Shown piece after piece: positions 1 through 9,569 of a stretch of 64,000 bases of DNA; within the stretch, counting starts at the first letter, position 1, and each line of letters begins with the position of its first letter. The notes beneath the pieces were generated by a model that was not told the origin of the DNA, made no database searches, and saw nothing but the letters and a program-made list of their open reading frames with translations. The position numbers and the translations under genes are program-made. The stretch spans positions 558,001 to 622,000 of the forward strand of contig NZ_CAJHBL010000003.1 of NCBI RefSeq assembly GCF_904846625.1, in the 5' to 3' direction. This DNA is from Psychrobacter sp. JCM 18900 (GTDB lineage Bacteria; Pseudomonadota; Gammaproteobacteria; Pseudomonadales; Moraxellaceae).

Positions 1-510
1 CAGTGCGTCTTGGACGCGACACGGCGCTATCCTGAGCTGCAAGCTTATAAGTCTGATATTAGGAAAGGTTTTTGGGCTACGTTGCAAGCGGGGAGTCAGC
101 AGACAGTCGAGGCTGATAATCATAATGGTTATAATAGTCACAATAGCCATAATGAAACAGTCAAAGCGTCAGTCCCTGTCTCTGAGTTGGTTTTGGCATT
201 TTATACTGTCATAGAAGCGCTGCGCAGTCAGCTATCAGAAACAGAAAGTCGCAACCTATTTCTGACCATGCACCAAACTGTTTCGCAAGAGCGCACCTTC
301 AAAGGGCATAGTCTTAACATCAGTCAGTTTTTGGAAGGCAATCGCCCGTCTGTACCTGATAATGAGCACCTGTTAAATAATTTGATGCAGTTGGCTTATG
401 TATGCTTATGCGATGTTGCAGGCCCTGTTGAAGCAGATGAGATGATGTTTCGAGCAGCGGAAACAGCGAAACAGAGCTATCCGAAAACATTGGTCGAAAA
501 GTTATTCTAA
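1..510 (+). CDS. Hypothetical protein, 3' end only (5' end outside window)
   Basis: The reading frame is open from the first base of the window to a TAA stop at 508-510, so this is the C-terminal part of a longer gene. A TTG codon at 10 is in frame, but nothing suggests it is the true start. About 170 residues are visible. They include a low-complexity Asn/His stretch built from repeated NHN/NSHN units (around 108-156) followed by a predicted helical segment. I do not recognise the family. There is no signal peptide or membrane segment in the visible part. The stop is followed by about 170 non-coding bases and then a convergent lipoprotein gene. Confidence 0.6.
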   Translation, partial: QCVLDATRRYPELQAYKSDIRKGFWATLQAGSQQTVEADNHNGYNSHNSHNETVKASVPVSELVLAFYTVIEALRSQLSETESRNLFLTMHQTVSQERTFKGHSLNISQFLEGNRPSVPDNEHLLNNLMQLAYVCLCDVAGPVEADEMMFRAAETAKQSYPKTLVEKLF

Positions 511-681
511 AATGTTTAGTGGGCACGTTACGGTTGGGTACGGAAAACCTTTCGATAACGTGCTTTATATAAAGGGGCTTTTATAACGTAGCTTTCATTA
601 TTTAGCTGTCATGACGCAGCCTTCATAACGTACCTTGAAACTTGATACTAGGCGATGAGCTGTCTAATAGTATTTAGCTAT

Positions 682-1440
682 CTAGTCCAATAGCTGAAGC
701 GGGAAAGTAACCACGTCAAAGGCGAGGGCAAAAGGTAGCAGTACTAGCTTTTGTGCGCCATTTGGACCGCTACGAGTGACGACATCTTGCTGAGTCTGTG
801 TATAAAAACTCACCGTATATGGTTTGGTCAGTGCGCGATAGTTTGACTGAATCAACCCTAAATTACTAACTTGCGGATAGATAGCGCCTTTGACAGGAAC
901 GCTAAAACAAAAGCGCTGAGCATTGATACGTTGATCACTCGCTGAAGTGCACTCTTTACCGTTATTTTGCAAAAAGAACTGATAGTCTGAACGCCCAAAC
1001 TCATCTTTTAATTTGGCATAAGACAGTTTCATCTCACCTTGGAAGTGCCCATCATTATTGGGTACATGAAAGCTCATATCGTTATCCACTTGAATATTTT
1101 TTTGAGACAGATTACTCAGTAAGTTCACCATTTCTGTCCCACCTTGGGTGAGGACGTAGCTGTTTTTTTCTCCTACGATAACCATTGACGCGTTTGGCAT
1201 TTTTGGTAACGCCTGCGCAGGGCGACCAAAAGCAACAATTTGATCTTCAGACAATATTTGCTTCGTCGTGTTCGTAGTGACGTGTCCACTATTGTCTAAT
1301 AGTGAGCTAGTCGCACAGCCCGAGCTGGCTAGTACTGTGGCAAACAAAGCGGCTGCTATTATCTTTTTTGAATTTAATGGTTTTAACGGTTTTAGTAACT
1401 CTTGCATATTCTTGTTAGTAGCGTTTGTATGGTCAGTCAT
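682..1440 (-). CDS. Putative outer-membrane lipoprotein of unknown function
   Basis: This 252-residue protein begins with a Lys-rich N-region and a hydrophobic stretch ending in LASSGC, a plausible lipoprotein signal peptidase site with the lipidated Cys at residue 42. The C-terminus ends in a hydrophobic patch (LPFALAFDVVTFPLQLLD) that recalls the tail of YceK/DUF1375-type small lipoproteins, but the rest is longer and I cannot assign a family. The start at 1440 is preceded by AGGA at a usable distance. A second Met at residue 12 (start 1407) would give a more normal signal-peptide length but has no visible ribosome site. Its job is unknown; an envelope location is inferred from the lipobox. 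Confidence 0.7.
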   Translation of the reverse strand: MTDHTNATNKNMQELLKPLKPLNSKKIIAAALFATVLASSGCATSSLLDNSGHVTTNTTKQILSEDQIVAFGRPAQALPKMPNASMVIVGEKNSYVLTQGGTEMVNLLSNLSQKNIQVDNDMSFHVPNNDGHFQGEMKLSYAKLKDEFGRSDYQFFLQNNGKECTSASDQRINAQRFCFSVPVKGAIYPQVSNLGLIQSNYRALTKPYTVSFYTQTQQDVVTRSGPNGAQKLVLLPFALAFDVVTFPLQLLD

Positions 1441-1602
1441 GATTAGGCTTCCTTGTCTAAAAAATGGGCTTACGAAATGAGTGATTAAAGCTTAATTTCC
1501 ATCAAATATTTGGTGATATCGTACAGGGTTTAGAGGTAACTTAGCTACTTATCATCCATTGTCATATGATAGGCAACTTCAGCTTAGACTAATTAATTAT
1601 AG

Positions 1603-2070
1603 TTAATCTAGCGTGATTTTGGTTCCACTCTTAGTAAAGTTCATCACAAACTGGCTTTTGAAATTGCGTACGTTATTTTCGTAAGTCAGTAAGCTGCGAG
1701 TGAACTGATGATAGTCGCTCATGTTTTTTGCATTGACCATCAACATAAAATCAAAATCGCCCGATACTTCATAACAGCTCATGATACGTGATTGCGCATC
1801 CATTAGGCGCTCAAACCGATGCTGCATTGAGGTATTAGAGCGCTCCATTTCTATCATCACTACGGCTGTCAGACCGTAGCCCACTTTGTCAGGATTGACG
1901 ATAGCTACTTGTTTGGTAATCACGTCACTATCTATCAGCGCCTGTATACGCCGCTGCGCCGTCGCAATAGATACATGCACCCGCTCTGCGACAGTTTTAA
2001 GCGGTAATGTCGCATCATCTTGCAGCAAGTTCAAAATAGCTTTATCAATATTATCTAAAGTATGGCTCAT
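1603..2070 (-). CDS. Lrp/AsnC-family transcriptional regulator
   Basis: This 155-residue protein has the two-part Lrp architecture. An N-terminal helix-turn-helix (about residues 5-60) opens with LDNIDKAILNLLQDDA and includes the recognition segment VSIATAQRRIQAL. A C-terminal RAM/ligand-binding ββαββ domain follows (about 65-150), with the typical GDFDFMLMV strand. Family members bind DNA as dimers or octamers and respond to amino acids. The gene is divergent from the RarD-like permease, with an AT-rich 240-base intergenic region between them. Control of that neighbour and of itself is a reasonable inference, but no defined operator was found. AAGGA precedes the ATG. Confidence 0.9.
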   Translation of the reverse strand: MSHTLDNIDKAILNLLQDDATLPLKTVAERVHVSIATAQRRIQALIDSDVITKQVAIVNPDKVGYGLTAVVMIEMERSNTSMQHRFERLMDAQSRIMSCYEVSGDFDFMLMVNAKNMSDYHQFTRSLLTYENNVRNFKSQFVMNFTKSGTKITLD

Positions 2071-2312
2071 ATCAGGTCATCCTTAACAGCAGAGTTTTTT
2101 ATAAATTTTTATAAATATTATCACTAAAAACACTAATATAAGAAAATAATAATTTATACGACACCTATTTGATATTTTTATTCATAAGTACATCTATATA
2201 GAGATAATATATCAAAGCACCCTAGTAAAATAGACCATATCGATTAGAGCTACTTTAAAAAAAGAGCTAGCAATTGGTTTTTTATCATCTATTAATAGCT
2301 ACGGTGCTTATC

Positions 2313-3335
2313 ATGTCTATCTCAATGCTCTCCAATGTATTCGCTAATACGCTAGCAACGACTGCTGCACGTTTGCCACTACCTGCGATTTGGACGACAG
2401 GTAGCGCACAACAACGCACATTAATATTAGGGGTGTCTTTTGCCATATTGTCCAATGTGCTATTTGGCGTACTCTATGCGTATAGCAGTTTTTTGTCGCC
2501 ATTATCAGGGACGCAAGTTTTTATCTGGCGCATGCTCGCGATGTGGGCAGCGTTGGTCGGATACTTAATGGTAAGTGGGCGTCTGGGGTTGCACATTGAT
2601 AAGTTAAAATTGCTCAAAGGTGCTAAGCAGTGGGCTTGGCTGCTATTACCTACGCCGATATTTCTTAGTCAATTTTGGTTATTTATGTGGGCGCCAGTGA
2701 ATGGCCAAGGCGTGCAAACCGCGATGGGATACTTCTTATTCCCATTAATGATGGTGGTGTTTGGTTGTGTCCTCTTTGGCGAAAAACTAAGCCGTTTGCA
2801 ATGGTTGGCAGTGGTCTTTGCTGCACTGGGCGTAGGTAGCGAAGTTATTCGTACCCAAAGTGTCTCTTGGGCGACGCTATGGGTATGCGGTACGTATCCT
2901 GTTTACTACATTTTACGCCGTCTGCAGGGAATTGGCGCAGTGACTGGATTATTGATTGATTTAACGATATTTGCGCCCTTTGCGCTAGCTTACTTATTCT
3001 TCTTTGCCCCAAGCAGTTTGGCATTGGTTAGCGGCTCGGGTTTCTTTATTATGATGCTAATAGGTTTGGGTGTGCTCAGTGTCTTGGCAATGAAGACCAA
3101 TATTGATGCCAGTCAAATGCTACCAGTCAATGTGTATGGAATGATGAGCTATTTGGAACCTGCGTTGCTATTTATTTTGGCAGTGACTGTACTAGGCAAC
3201 CCATTTGAGTCAGCGATGATCTATAGCTATGGTATGATTTGGTTAGGTATTGGGTGTTTAATTGCTCATGGTGTTAGGCAATTGCGTCAGGCTAGTAGAA
3301 AGACAGCAGCATCTCTAGAAGAGCAAATGGCATAG
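2313..3335 (+). CDS. RarD-like EamA-family permease
   Basis: An integral membrane protein of about 340 residues with roughly ten hydrophobic segments. Its pattern of motifs matches RarD of the drug/metabolite transporter superfamily: an early LFGVLYAYSSFLSPLS segment, FIWRMLAMW, WLFMWAPVNGQGVQTAMGYFLFPL, a short GEKLSRLQWLAV stretch and a late SYLEPALLFILAV. RarD proteins were named for a chloramphenicol phenotype; the substrate is usually unknown. The ATG at 2313 is chosen. An in-frame TTG at 2274 behind a weak AAAGAG would add 13 hydrophobic residues and cannot be excluded. It is divergent from an Lrp-type regulator, a common arrangement for amino-acid or metabolite exporters. Confidence 0.82.
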   Translation: MSISMLSNVFANTLATTAARLPLPAIWTTGSAQQRTLILGVSFAILSNVLFGVLYAYSSFLSPLSGTQVFIWRMLAMWAALVGYLMVSGRLGLHIDKLKLLKGAKQWAWLLLPTPIFLSQFWLFMWAPVNGQGVQTAMGYFLFPLMMVVFGCVLFGEKLSRLQWLAVVFAALGVGSEVIRTQSVSWATLWVCGTYPVYYILRRLQGIGAVTGLLIDLTIFAPFALAYLFFFAPSSLALVSGSGFFIMMLIGLGVLSVLAMKTNIDASQMLPVNVYGMMSYLEPALLFILAVTVLGNPFESAMIYSYGMIWLGIGCLIAHGVRQLRQASRKTAASLEEQMA

Positions 3336-3414
3336 TAGAGTGGATTGCTAAATGCTTGTATGAGTTGTTATTGGTAGCTAAAGCTGGACGGTAATATTTA
3401 TAGATATCGTAGAC

Positions 3415-3455
3415 AAAAAAAAGGACGGCTCAGTAAATATTGAGTCGTCCTTTTT
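3415..3455. terminator. Bidirectional rho-independent terminator
   Basis: The arms GGACGGCTCA and TGAGTCGTCC pair with G-T wobbles and are flanked by A-runs on the left and T-runs on the right. This serves the convergent permease gene (+) and smpB (-). Confidence 0.85.
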
Positions 3456-3473
3456 ATTTAGATTAAATAACAC

Positions 3474-3950
3474 TTAATCTAAATGCTGTTTGAAACCGCG
3501 CTGTTTATCACGTTCCCAGTCACGATCTTTTAGCGTTTTACGTTTATCATGCTGCTTTTTACCCAAGGCTAGGCCAATTTGGCATTTCACCAGTGAGTTT
3601 TTCCAGTAGCAAGATAGCGGTACGCAGGCATAACCTTTCTGGTTGATTGCCCCAGATAGTTTTTCGATTTCACGACGGTTCAGCAGCAGTTTACGGGTAC
3701 GAATACTGTCTGGACTAACGTGCGTTGAGCTCGATAGCAATGGCTGAATGTGCGCACCAAACAAGAAAGCTTCGTTATTGCGGAATATGACGTACGCTTC
3801 GGTAATCGTCATCTTACCAGCACGAATGGCTTTGACTTCCCAACCTTGTAATGCCAGTCCTGCCTCAAAGGTTTCTTCGATAAAATACTCATGACGCGCC
3901 TTTTTATTGGCGCAAATCTGATTATCTGGCTTTTTTGATTTTTTTGACAT
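3474..3950 (-). CDS. smpB: SsrA-binding protein SmpB
   Basis: A 158-residue SmpB, the usual length. It carries the hallmark opening [32 protein letters not shown], then the β-barrel core and the basic C-terminal tail ([28 protein letters not shown] in part). The tail is needed to place tmRNA in the decoding centre. SmpB binds tmRNA and rescues stalled ribosomes in the cytoplasm. The tmRNA gene itself was looked for in the flanks and not seen. The gene shares a terminator with the convergent permease gene and is divergent from coaD. Confidence 0.97.
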   Translation of the reverse strand: MSKKSKKPDNQICANKKARHEYFIEETFEAGLALQGWEVKAIRAGKMTITEAYVIFRNNEAFLFGAHIQPLLSSSTHVSPDSIRTRKLLLNRREIEKLSGAINQKGYACVPLSCYWKNSLVKCQIGLALGKKQHDKRKTLKDRDWERDKQRGFKQHLD

Positions 3951-4150
3951 AGTTTCTCCATAAGGATGACCTAAAACACAGGCTCCTTATTTAATCAGTC
4001 CCACTAATTCCTCATCCTAATCCAATAACTAGTCTTGTTTTTTATTTCGATTATGAGATGGATGAGTCGAACTGCCTATTGTATCAAAGCCTCTGGTGAA
4101 AAGGTAAATCAGCTGTTAGGACAAATGTAGCAGATAAGTATTAAGTTTGA

Positions 4151-4720
<570 letters not shown>

Positions 4721-4797
4721 AAGACGCTGTATCAAAGATATGCTGCTAGCACTTGCTAAAATAGCAAAGAGCAGCCATATATGACTGATATAAGTAA

Positions 4798-5064
<267 letters not shown>

Positions 5065-5119
5065 AGTATTTATAAGCGATTGATGACGTCTGGATTTACA
5101 ACGTTTTAGGGGCAACACG

Positions 5120-6460
5120 ATGACTATGGAAAAAGTAACCACGCAAACAACAACCACGCAATCCATCCAAGTCGTAAATGACTTCGATCAGCAACATCTT
5201 TGGCACCCATATGCCAGCCTGCCACCCACTTATTCTAATATCGTAATCGATCGCGCTGAAGGTATTTATATCATCACCGAAGATGGCACGCGCCTGATCG
5301 ATGGTATGTCGTCATGGTGGGCGAGCGTTCATGGTTACAACCATCCAAAACTGAATGACGCACTGACTAATCAGTTGGGTAAAATGGCGCATGTCATGTT
5401 TGGTGGGTTAACCCATCAGCCAGCGATAGATTTGGGCAAAAAGCTACTAGATATTGTACCTGCTGGACTTGATGCAATTTTTTATGCCGACAGCGGCAGT
5501 ATTGCGGTAGAAGTGGCGCTAAAAATGGCGCTGCAATATCAAGTGGCTGCCAAGCGCTCATCCAAGCAACAGTTTGCCTCAACCCATTCAGGGTATTATG
5601 GAGACACGTGGCATGCCATGAGTGTCTGTGATCCTGTTAATGGTATGCATAGCCTATATGGTAAACAGTTACCGATGCAGCATTTTGTTCCTGCGCCGCC
5701 ACTTGGCTTTGATCGCGCATTGACAGTAGATGAGCGTAAATCATTAGCGCAGTTTTTTGTCGAGTATGGTGAGCAGCTGGCGGGTTTTATCATTGAGCCA
5801 ATTATTCAGGGCGCAGGCGGGATGCGTTTTTATAGTCCTGAATATCTGCAATTGCTGCGTCAACTGTGCGATGAGCATAATGTACTATTGATTGCGGATG
5901 AAATCGCCACTGGGTTTGGGCGTAGTGGTAAATTGTTTGCGTGTGAACATGCAGCTATTAGCCCTGATATCATGACCATTGGCAAGGCGCTGACGGGTGG
6001 CTATATGACTTTTGCTGCAACGCTATGTACCCGAAAAGTTGCCGATACCATTCATAATAGTGACTATCCAGCCCTTATGCATGGCCCAACTTTTATGGGC
6101 AACCCACTGGCTTGTGCGGTTGCGTGTGCATCGATTGATTTGATTATGACTTATGATACTGAAGCGCGTACCGCAAATATGCAACGCATTATGGAGCAAC
6201 AACTAGCGCCAGCCGCGTTATTAGAAGGTGTTGCCGAGGTGCGTTGTTTGGGTGCAGTCGCCGTTATTGAATTGCATGAAGCGGTCGATATGCCTACATT
6301 TCAGTCTTTATTGATTGATAATGGTATCTGGGTCAGACCATTTGGTAAGTTGGTGTATATCATGCCACCCTACGTGATTACTGATGATGAGCTGACTACC
6401 TTATGCCAATCACTGCTAAAAGTAGTATGTACGTATCTAGAAAACCGAGGTCAACCATGA
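5120..6460 (+). CDS. bioA: Adenosylmethionine-8-amino-7-oxononanoate aminotransferase
   Basis: A 446-residue class III PLP aminotransferase. It converts KAPA to DAPA with S-adenosylmethionine as amino donor in biotin synthesis. Visible family features are HLWHPYASLPP at the N-terminus, the BioA-specific GMSSWWASVHGYNHP segment, YADSGSIAVEVALKMA, the PLP-binding LIADEIATGFGRSG, and the Schiff-base Lys in TIGKALTGGYM. A clear AGGGG lies seven bases before the ATG. Its stop overlaps the bioD start (ATGA), so the two are translationally coupled. bioF, bioH/C and bioB are not in the window. Confidence 0.97.
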   Translation: MTMEKVTTQTTTTQSIQVVNDFDQQHLWHPYASLPPTYSNIVIDRAEGIYIITEDGTRLIDGMSSWWASVHGYNHPKLNDALTNQLGKMAHVMFGGLTHQPAIDLGKKLLDIVPAGLDAIFYADSGSIAVEVALKMALQYQVAAKRSSKQQFASTHSGYYGDTWHAMSVCDPVNGMHSLYGKQLPMQHFVPAPPLGFDRALTVDERKSLAQFFVEYGEQLAGFIIEPIIQGAGGMRFYSPEYLQLLRQLCDEHNVLLIADEIATGFGRSGKLFACEHAAISPDIMTIGKALTGGYMTFAATLCTRKVADTIHNSDYPALMHGPTFMGNPLACAVACASIDLIMTYDTEARTANMQRIMEQQLAPAALLEGVAEVRCLGAVAVIELHEAVDMPTFQSLLIDNGIWVRPFGKLVYIMPPYVITDDELTTLCQSLLKVVCTYLENRGQP

Positions 6461-7173
6461 GTGTTTTATTTGTTTCTGGTATCGATACCGATATTGGTAA
6501 AACCTATGCTACTGGACTGCTTGCCAAAGCGCTTATGCAACAAGGTGTGAGCGTCATCACTCAAAAACTAGTACAGACGGGCGTATCGATAAATTCAGAT
6601 AATGGTGAGATGAATATCGCTGATGATATTATTACACATCGTCAATTAATGGACTTACCTTTGCAACCGTGTGACCTCGATTTTACGACTTGTGCTCATC
6701 GTTATAAGAAGCCAGCGTCCCCTCATTTGGCTACTAAGCTATCAGGAGAGACACTTGATCCTGATATGATTACTAACGCCACCAAGCGCTTACAGTTACA
6801 TTACGATGCGGTACTACTAGAAGGTGCAGGTGGTTTACTTGTGCCGATTACAGAAAATCTACTGATATTAGATTATATTGCCGAGCAAGGCTATCCAGTT
6901 ATTTTGGTCACCTCTGGTCGATTGGGCAGTATCAATCATACGTTGCTGAGTTTAGAAGCTATAAAGTCGCGCGGATTGATGGTACATAGCGTAATTTATA
7001 ATCATATTCATGATGATGCTGAGCAAACGGATACTGAGATCGCAAATAGCACTATTGAGTTTCTACGAAAATATTTGGACAATCATTATCCCGAAGCGCA
7101 TTGGCTGCAAATACCATATCTAAAAGATAACTTGGTCGGTAATATTGAGACACTGCCAGAAAATTTTGTTTAG
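6457..7173 (+). CDS. bioD: Dethiobiotin synthetase
   Basis: ATP-dependent dethiobiotin synthetase of 238 residues, closing the ureido ring of biotin. The P-loop is GIDTDIGKT (residues 8-16), and the second substrate-binding segment is LLEGAGGLLVPI. The ATG at 6457 is chosen because it gives the normal MSVLFVSGIDTDIGKT start and forms an ATGA overlap with the bioA stop; a longer frame opening at 6403 would only add residues encoded by the end of bioA. No terminator is obvious before the RNase P RNA promoter. Confidence 0.96.
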   Translation: MSVLFVSGIDTDIGKTYATGLLAKALMQQGVSVITQKLVQTGVSINSDNGEMNIADDIITHRQLMDLPLQPCDLDFTTCAHRYKKPASPHLATKLSGETLDPDMITNATKRLQLHYDAVLLEGAGGLLVPITENLLILDYIAEQGYPVILVTSGRLGSINHTLLSLEAIKSRGLMVHSVIYNHIHDDAEQTDTEIANSTIEFLRKYLDNHYPEAHWLQIPYLKDNLVGNIETLPENFV

Positions 7174-7231
7174 CCTATTTATGTTGTCTTTAAAAATAAA
7201 TTCAAAAGACATGCGCAGGCAGTCATAAGTT

Positions 7232-7240
7232 TGCTATACT
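7232..7240 (+). promoter_or_regulatory. Extended -10 promoter of rnpB
   Basis: TGC followed by TATACT (7235-7240) is an extended -10 element seven bases before the first paired base of RNase P RNA (7248). No good -35 is visible at the expected distance. Confidence 0.65.
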
Positions 7241-7246
7241 AGCGCG

Positions 7247-7613
<367 letters not shown>

Positions 7614-7692
7614 TTTTTTACTGTTTATTGTAGTAATAGTTGTAATTAATCTGAATTAAATTCGTTTTTTTGCAAAAAATGCTTATTAGGGG

Positions 7693-7721
7693 TTGACGAC
7701 AGTCAATAGCTTGGGCATAAT
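7693..7721 (+). promoter_or_regulatory. Promoter of the tRNA-Met gene
   Basis: TTGACG (7693-7698) and CATAAT (7716-7721) are separated by 17 bases, a near-consensus sigma-70 promoter ending 14 bases before the tRNA. Confidence 0.85.
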
Positions 7722-7735
7722 GTGCAGCCTAAAAC

Positions 7736-7812
7736 GGCGATGTAGCTCAGCTGGTTAGAGCGCATGACTCATAATCGTGAGGTCAAGAGTTCAAGTCTCT
7801 TCATCGCCACCA
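7736..7812 (+). tRNA. tRNA-Met (CAT), elongator type
   Basis: A 77-base tRNA with encoded CCA (7810-7812). The acceptor stem is GGCGATG (7736-7742) with CATCGCC (7802-7808). The D-arm TAGCTCAGCTGGTTAGAGC, the anticodon loop CTCATAA with anticodon CAT, and the T-arm GAGTTCAAGTCTC are all present. The fully paired first base pair (G-C) argues for elongator rather than initiator tRNA-Met, since initiators have a mismatched 1-72 pair. A tRNA-Ile2 with modified CAT is a less likely alternative. Confidence 0.93.
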
Positions 7813-7826
7813 TCTATAGCAGTACG

Positions 7827-7860
7827 AAAAAAACCAATCTATCGAGATTGGTTTTTTTTT
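7827..7860 (+). terminator. Terminator after tRNA-Met
   Basis: ACCAATCT-ATCG-AGATTGGT with a long T-run on the right and an A-run on the left, a strong, possibly bidirectional, rho-independent terminator. Confidence 0.9.
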
Positions 7861-7954
7861 GCCCAAAATAAATGGTTTTTTAAACTAGAAGCTGTTGATA
7901 CATAGCATTTTAGGTGTGATTTACTTACAGATTTCTTACTAAATCATAGGTTTA

Positions 7955-7970
7955 TCTGTCTATATACAGA
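7955..7970. promoter_or_regulatory. Short dyad in the kps leader region
   Basis: TCTGT (7955-7959) and ACAGA (7966-7970) form an inverted repeat around an AT core, about 70 bases before the first kps gene. It could be an operator of the capsule operon. No confident promoter elements were seen in 7861-8038. Confidence 0.25.
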
Positions 7971-8038
7971 TTAATTCTTGTAACTTATGTCGCGCTTACT
8001 TATCATAGGGGCTGTTTTCGGTAAAGTCCTGTAACGCC

Positions 8039-8851
8039 ATGTCTGTTCAACTCCCCCCTTATCGTCCTATCAAGCATCGCAGTGGCCTTAAAGTCATGGG
8101 TGCAGCATTTCATGCTTTGCTGATGCGTGAATTACAGACTCGCTTCGGTGGATATCGTTTAGGTTATCTTTGGGCACCACTTGAAGTTATATTCCAAATA
8201 GCTATTATTTTGATACTTGTCGGTAATTTCCGTGAAAGAATAGTGCCAGGAATGGATATAATGTTGTTTCTGGTGGTTGGAATGGTCCCTTTTCGCATGT
8301 TTCAAAGAATCGCAACAAGAGCATTGGGAGCTGCTCAGGCAAACAAAGGGTTGTTAATGTATCGTTCGATTCGGCATATCGATGTCATTATTGCGCGGTC
8401 ATTTCTAGAATTGATGATCTATTTTGTTACGTCAGTATTATTATTATTTGTGCTTTTTTTCTTCAATATATACGCTAACTTAGAGAATATTCATATTGTA
8501 TTATTTTGTTGGGTAACTCTTTTTATATTTAGTTTTGGTGTTGCTTTAATCATGATGGTCATTGGTTATTATGGTGGCGAAGTTAGTAAAATAATTACTA
8601 TATTTTTTACGATACTGTACTTTACTTCTGGTATTGTGTATCCGATTCATATTATCCCTGAACCTTATTTTAGCTATTTGTTGTACAATCCTTTCATTCA
8701 TAACATCGAACTAATCAGGCATGCTTTTGCCCCAAATTATCCTGCCTACCACATTGATATAATATATTTCCTGAAATGGATGTTTGCAGTCAATTTCTTA
8801 GGGTTGCTACTTTACAAGTTTGCTGAGCGAGATATGATCCGTTCAAAATAA
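8039..8851 (+). CDS. kpsM: Capsule polysaccharide ABC exporter, permease
   Basis: A 270-residue inner-membrane permease of the ABC-2/KpsM (Wzm, CtrC) family with six hydrophobic segments. A cytoplasmic N-terminus carries the family motif LLMRELQTRFGGYRLGYLWAPLEV. The C-terminal region GIVYPIHIIPEPYFSYLLYNPFIHNIELIRHAF matches the conserved amphipathic/periplasmic loop of capsule permeases. With KpsT it moves lipid-linked capsular polysaccharide across the inner membrane. The codons are visibly T-rich, partly because of the hydrophobic protein. It is first in a six-gene run, 46 bases before kpsT. Confidence 0.93.
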   Translation: MSVQLPPYRPIKHRSGLKVMGAAFHALLMRELQTRFGGYRLGYLWAPLEVIFQIAIILILVGNFRERIVPGMDIMLFLVVGMVPFRMFQRIATRALGAAQANKGLLMYRSIRHIDVIIARSFLELMIYFVTSVLLLFVLFFFNIYANLENIHIVLFCWVTLFIFSFGVALIMMVIGYYGGEVSKIITIFFTILYFTSGIVYPIHIIPEPYFSYLLYNPFIHNIELIRHAFAPNYPAYHIDIIYFLKWMFAVNFLGLLLYKFAERDMIRSK

Positions 8852-8897
8852 TAGAATAGTTATCATTTAAGCAATGCTAACACTAATAGGTAATGTG

Positions 8898-9569
8898 ATG
8901 ATTGAAGTTAGAAATGTCTCTAAGTCATTTATGACAAAGAAAGGGCGTCACTATTTGTTTAAAGACCTTAATCTTACAATTGGTGATAGACAGAGTGTCG
9001 GCTTATTGGGACGTAATGGCGCTGGTAAATCAACATTACTACGCATTATCTGTGGACTTGATGAACCGGATCATGGAGATATTATCACTGACTCGACTAT
9101 TTCTTGGCCAGTTGGGGTGGCAGGTGGTTTTCAAGGCAGTCTAACAGGCCGCCAAAACGTCCGTTTTGTTTGCCGCTTATATTCAAGCGGCCCTTATATT
9201 GATGAAAAAATTCGTTTTGTCGAAGAGTTTGCTGACATTGGTAACTACTTTGATATGCCAGTTAAAAGCTATTCATCAGGCATGAGAGCCCGCTTAACGT
9301 TCGGTTTAAGCTTGGCCTTTGATTTTGATTACTATATGCTCGATGAAGCAGGTGCTGTTGGTGATGCAGCATTCCGTAAGCGTAGTGAAGAGATTTTAGC
9401 GGCCCGCCGCGCACAAGCAGGATTTTTAATAGTGTCGCACAATATTGGTGATATCAAACGAAACTGCGATATTGGTATTGTACTAATGGATCAAACAGCA
9501 CACGTGTTTGACGATACAACAGAAGCGATTGAGGTTTATGAAAAGCATATCCACAAAGCAAAAAAGTAA
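8898..9569 (+). CDS. kpsT: Capsule polysaccharide ABC exporter, ATPase
   Basis: A 223-residue ATPase energising KpsM. Walker A GRNGAGKST lies at residues 38-46, the ABC signature is YSSGMRARL, and Walker B with the following glutamate is YYMLDEAGAVGD; SHN supplies the switch histidine. The short length without a C-terminal carbohydrate-binding domain fits KpsT/CtrD (capsule) rather than O-antigen Wzt. The ATG at 8898, giving MIEVRNVSKSF, is preferred over an in-frame ATG at 8874. It has an AGG seven bases upstream. The 3' end overlaps kpsE by about 30 bases. Confidence 0.93.
   Translation: MIEVRNVSKSFMTKKGRHYLFKDLNLTIGDRQSVGLLGRNGAGKSTLLRIICGLDEPDHGDIITDSTISWPVGVAGGFQGSLTGRQNVRFVCRLYSSGPYIDEKIRFVEEFADIGNYFDMPVKSYSSGMRARLTFGLSLAFDFDYYMLDEAGAVGDAAFRKRSEEILAARRAQAGFLIVSHNIGDIKRNCDIGIVLMDQTAHVFDDTTEAIEVYEKHIHKAKK

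Noticed and set aside
7736..8038. tRNA-Met as an integration site for the capsule genes
   Set aside because: No integrase, no direct repeat of the tRNA 3' end at the far side of the kps genes, and the kps genes are followed directly by core genes.
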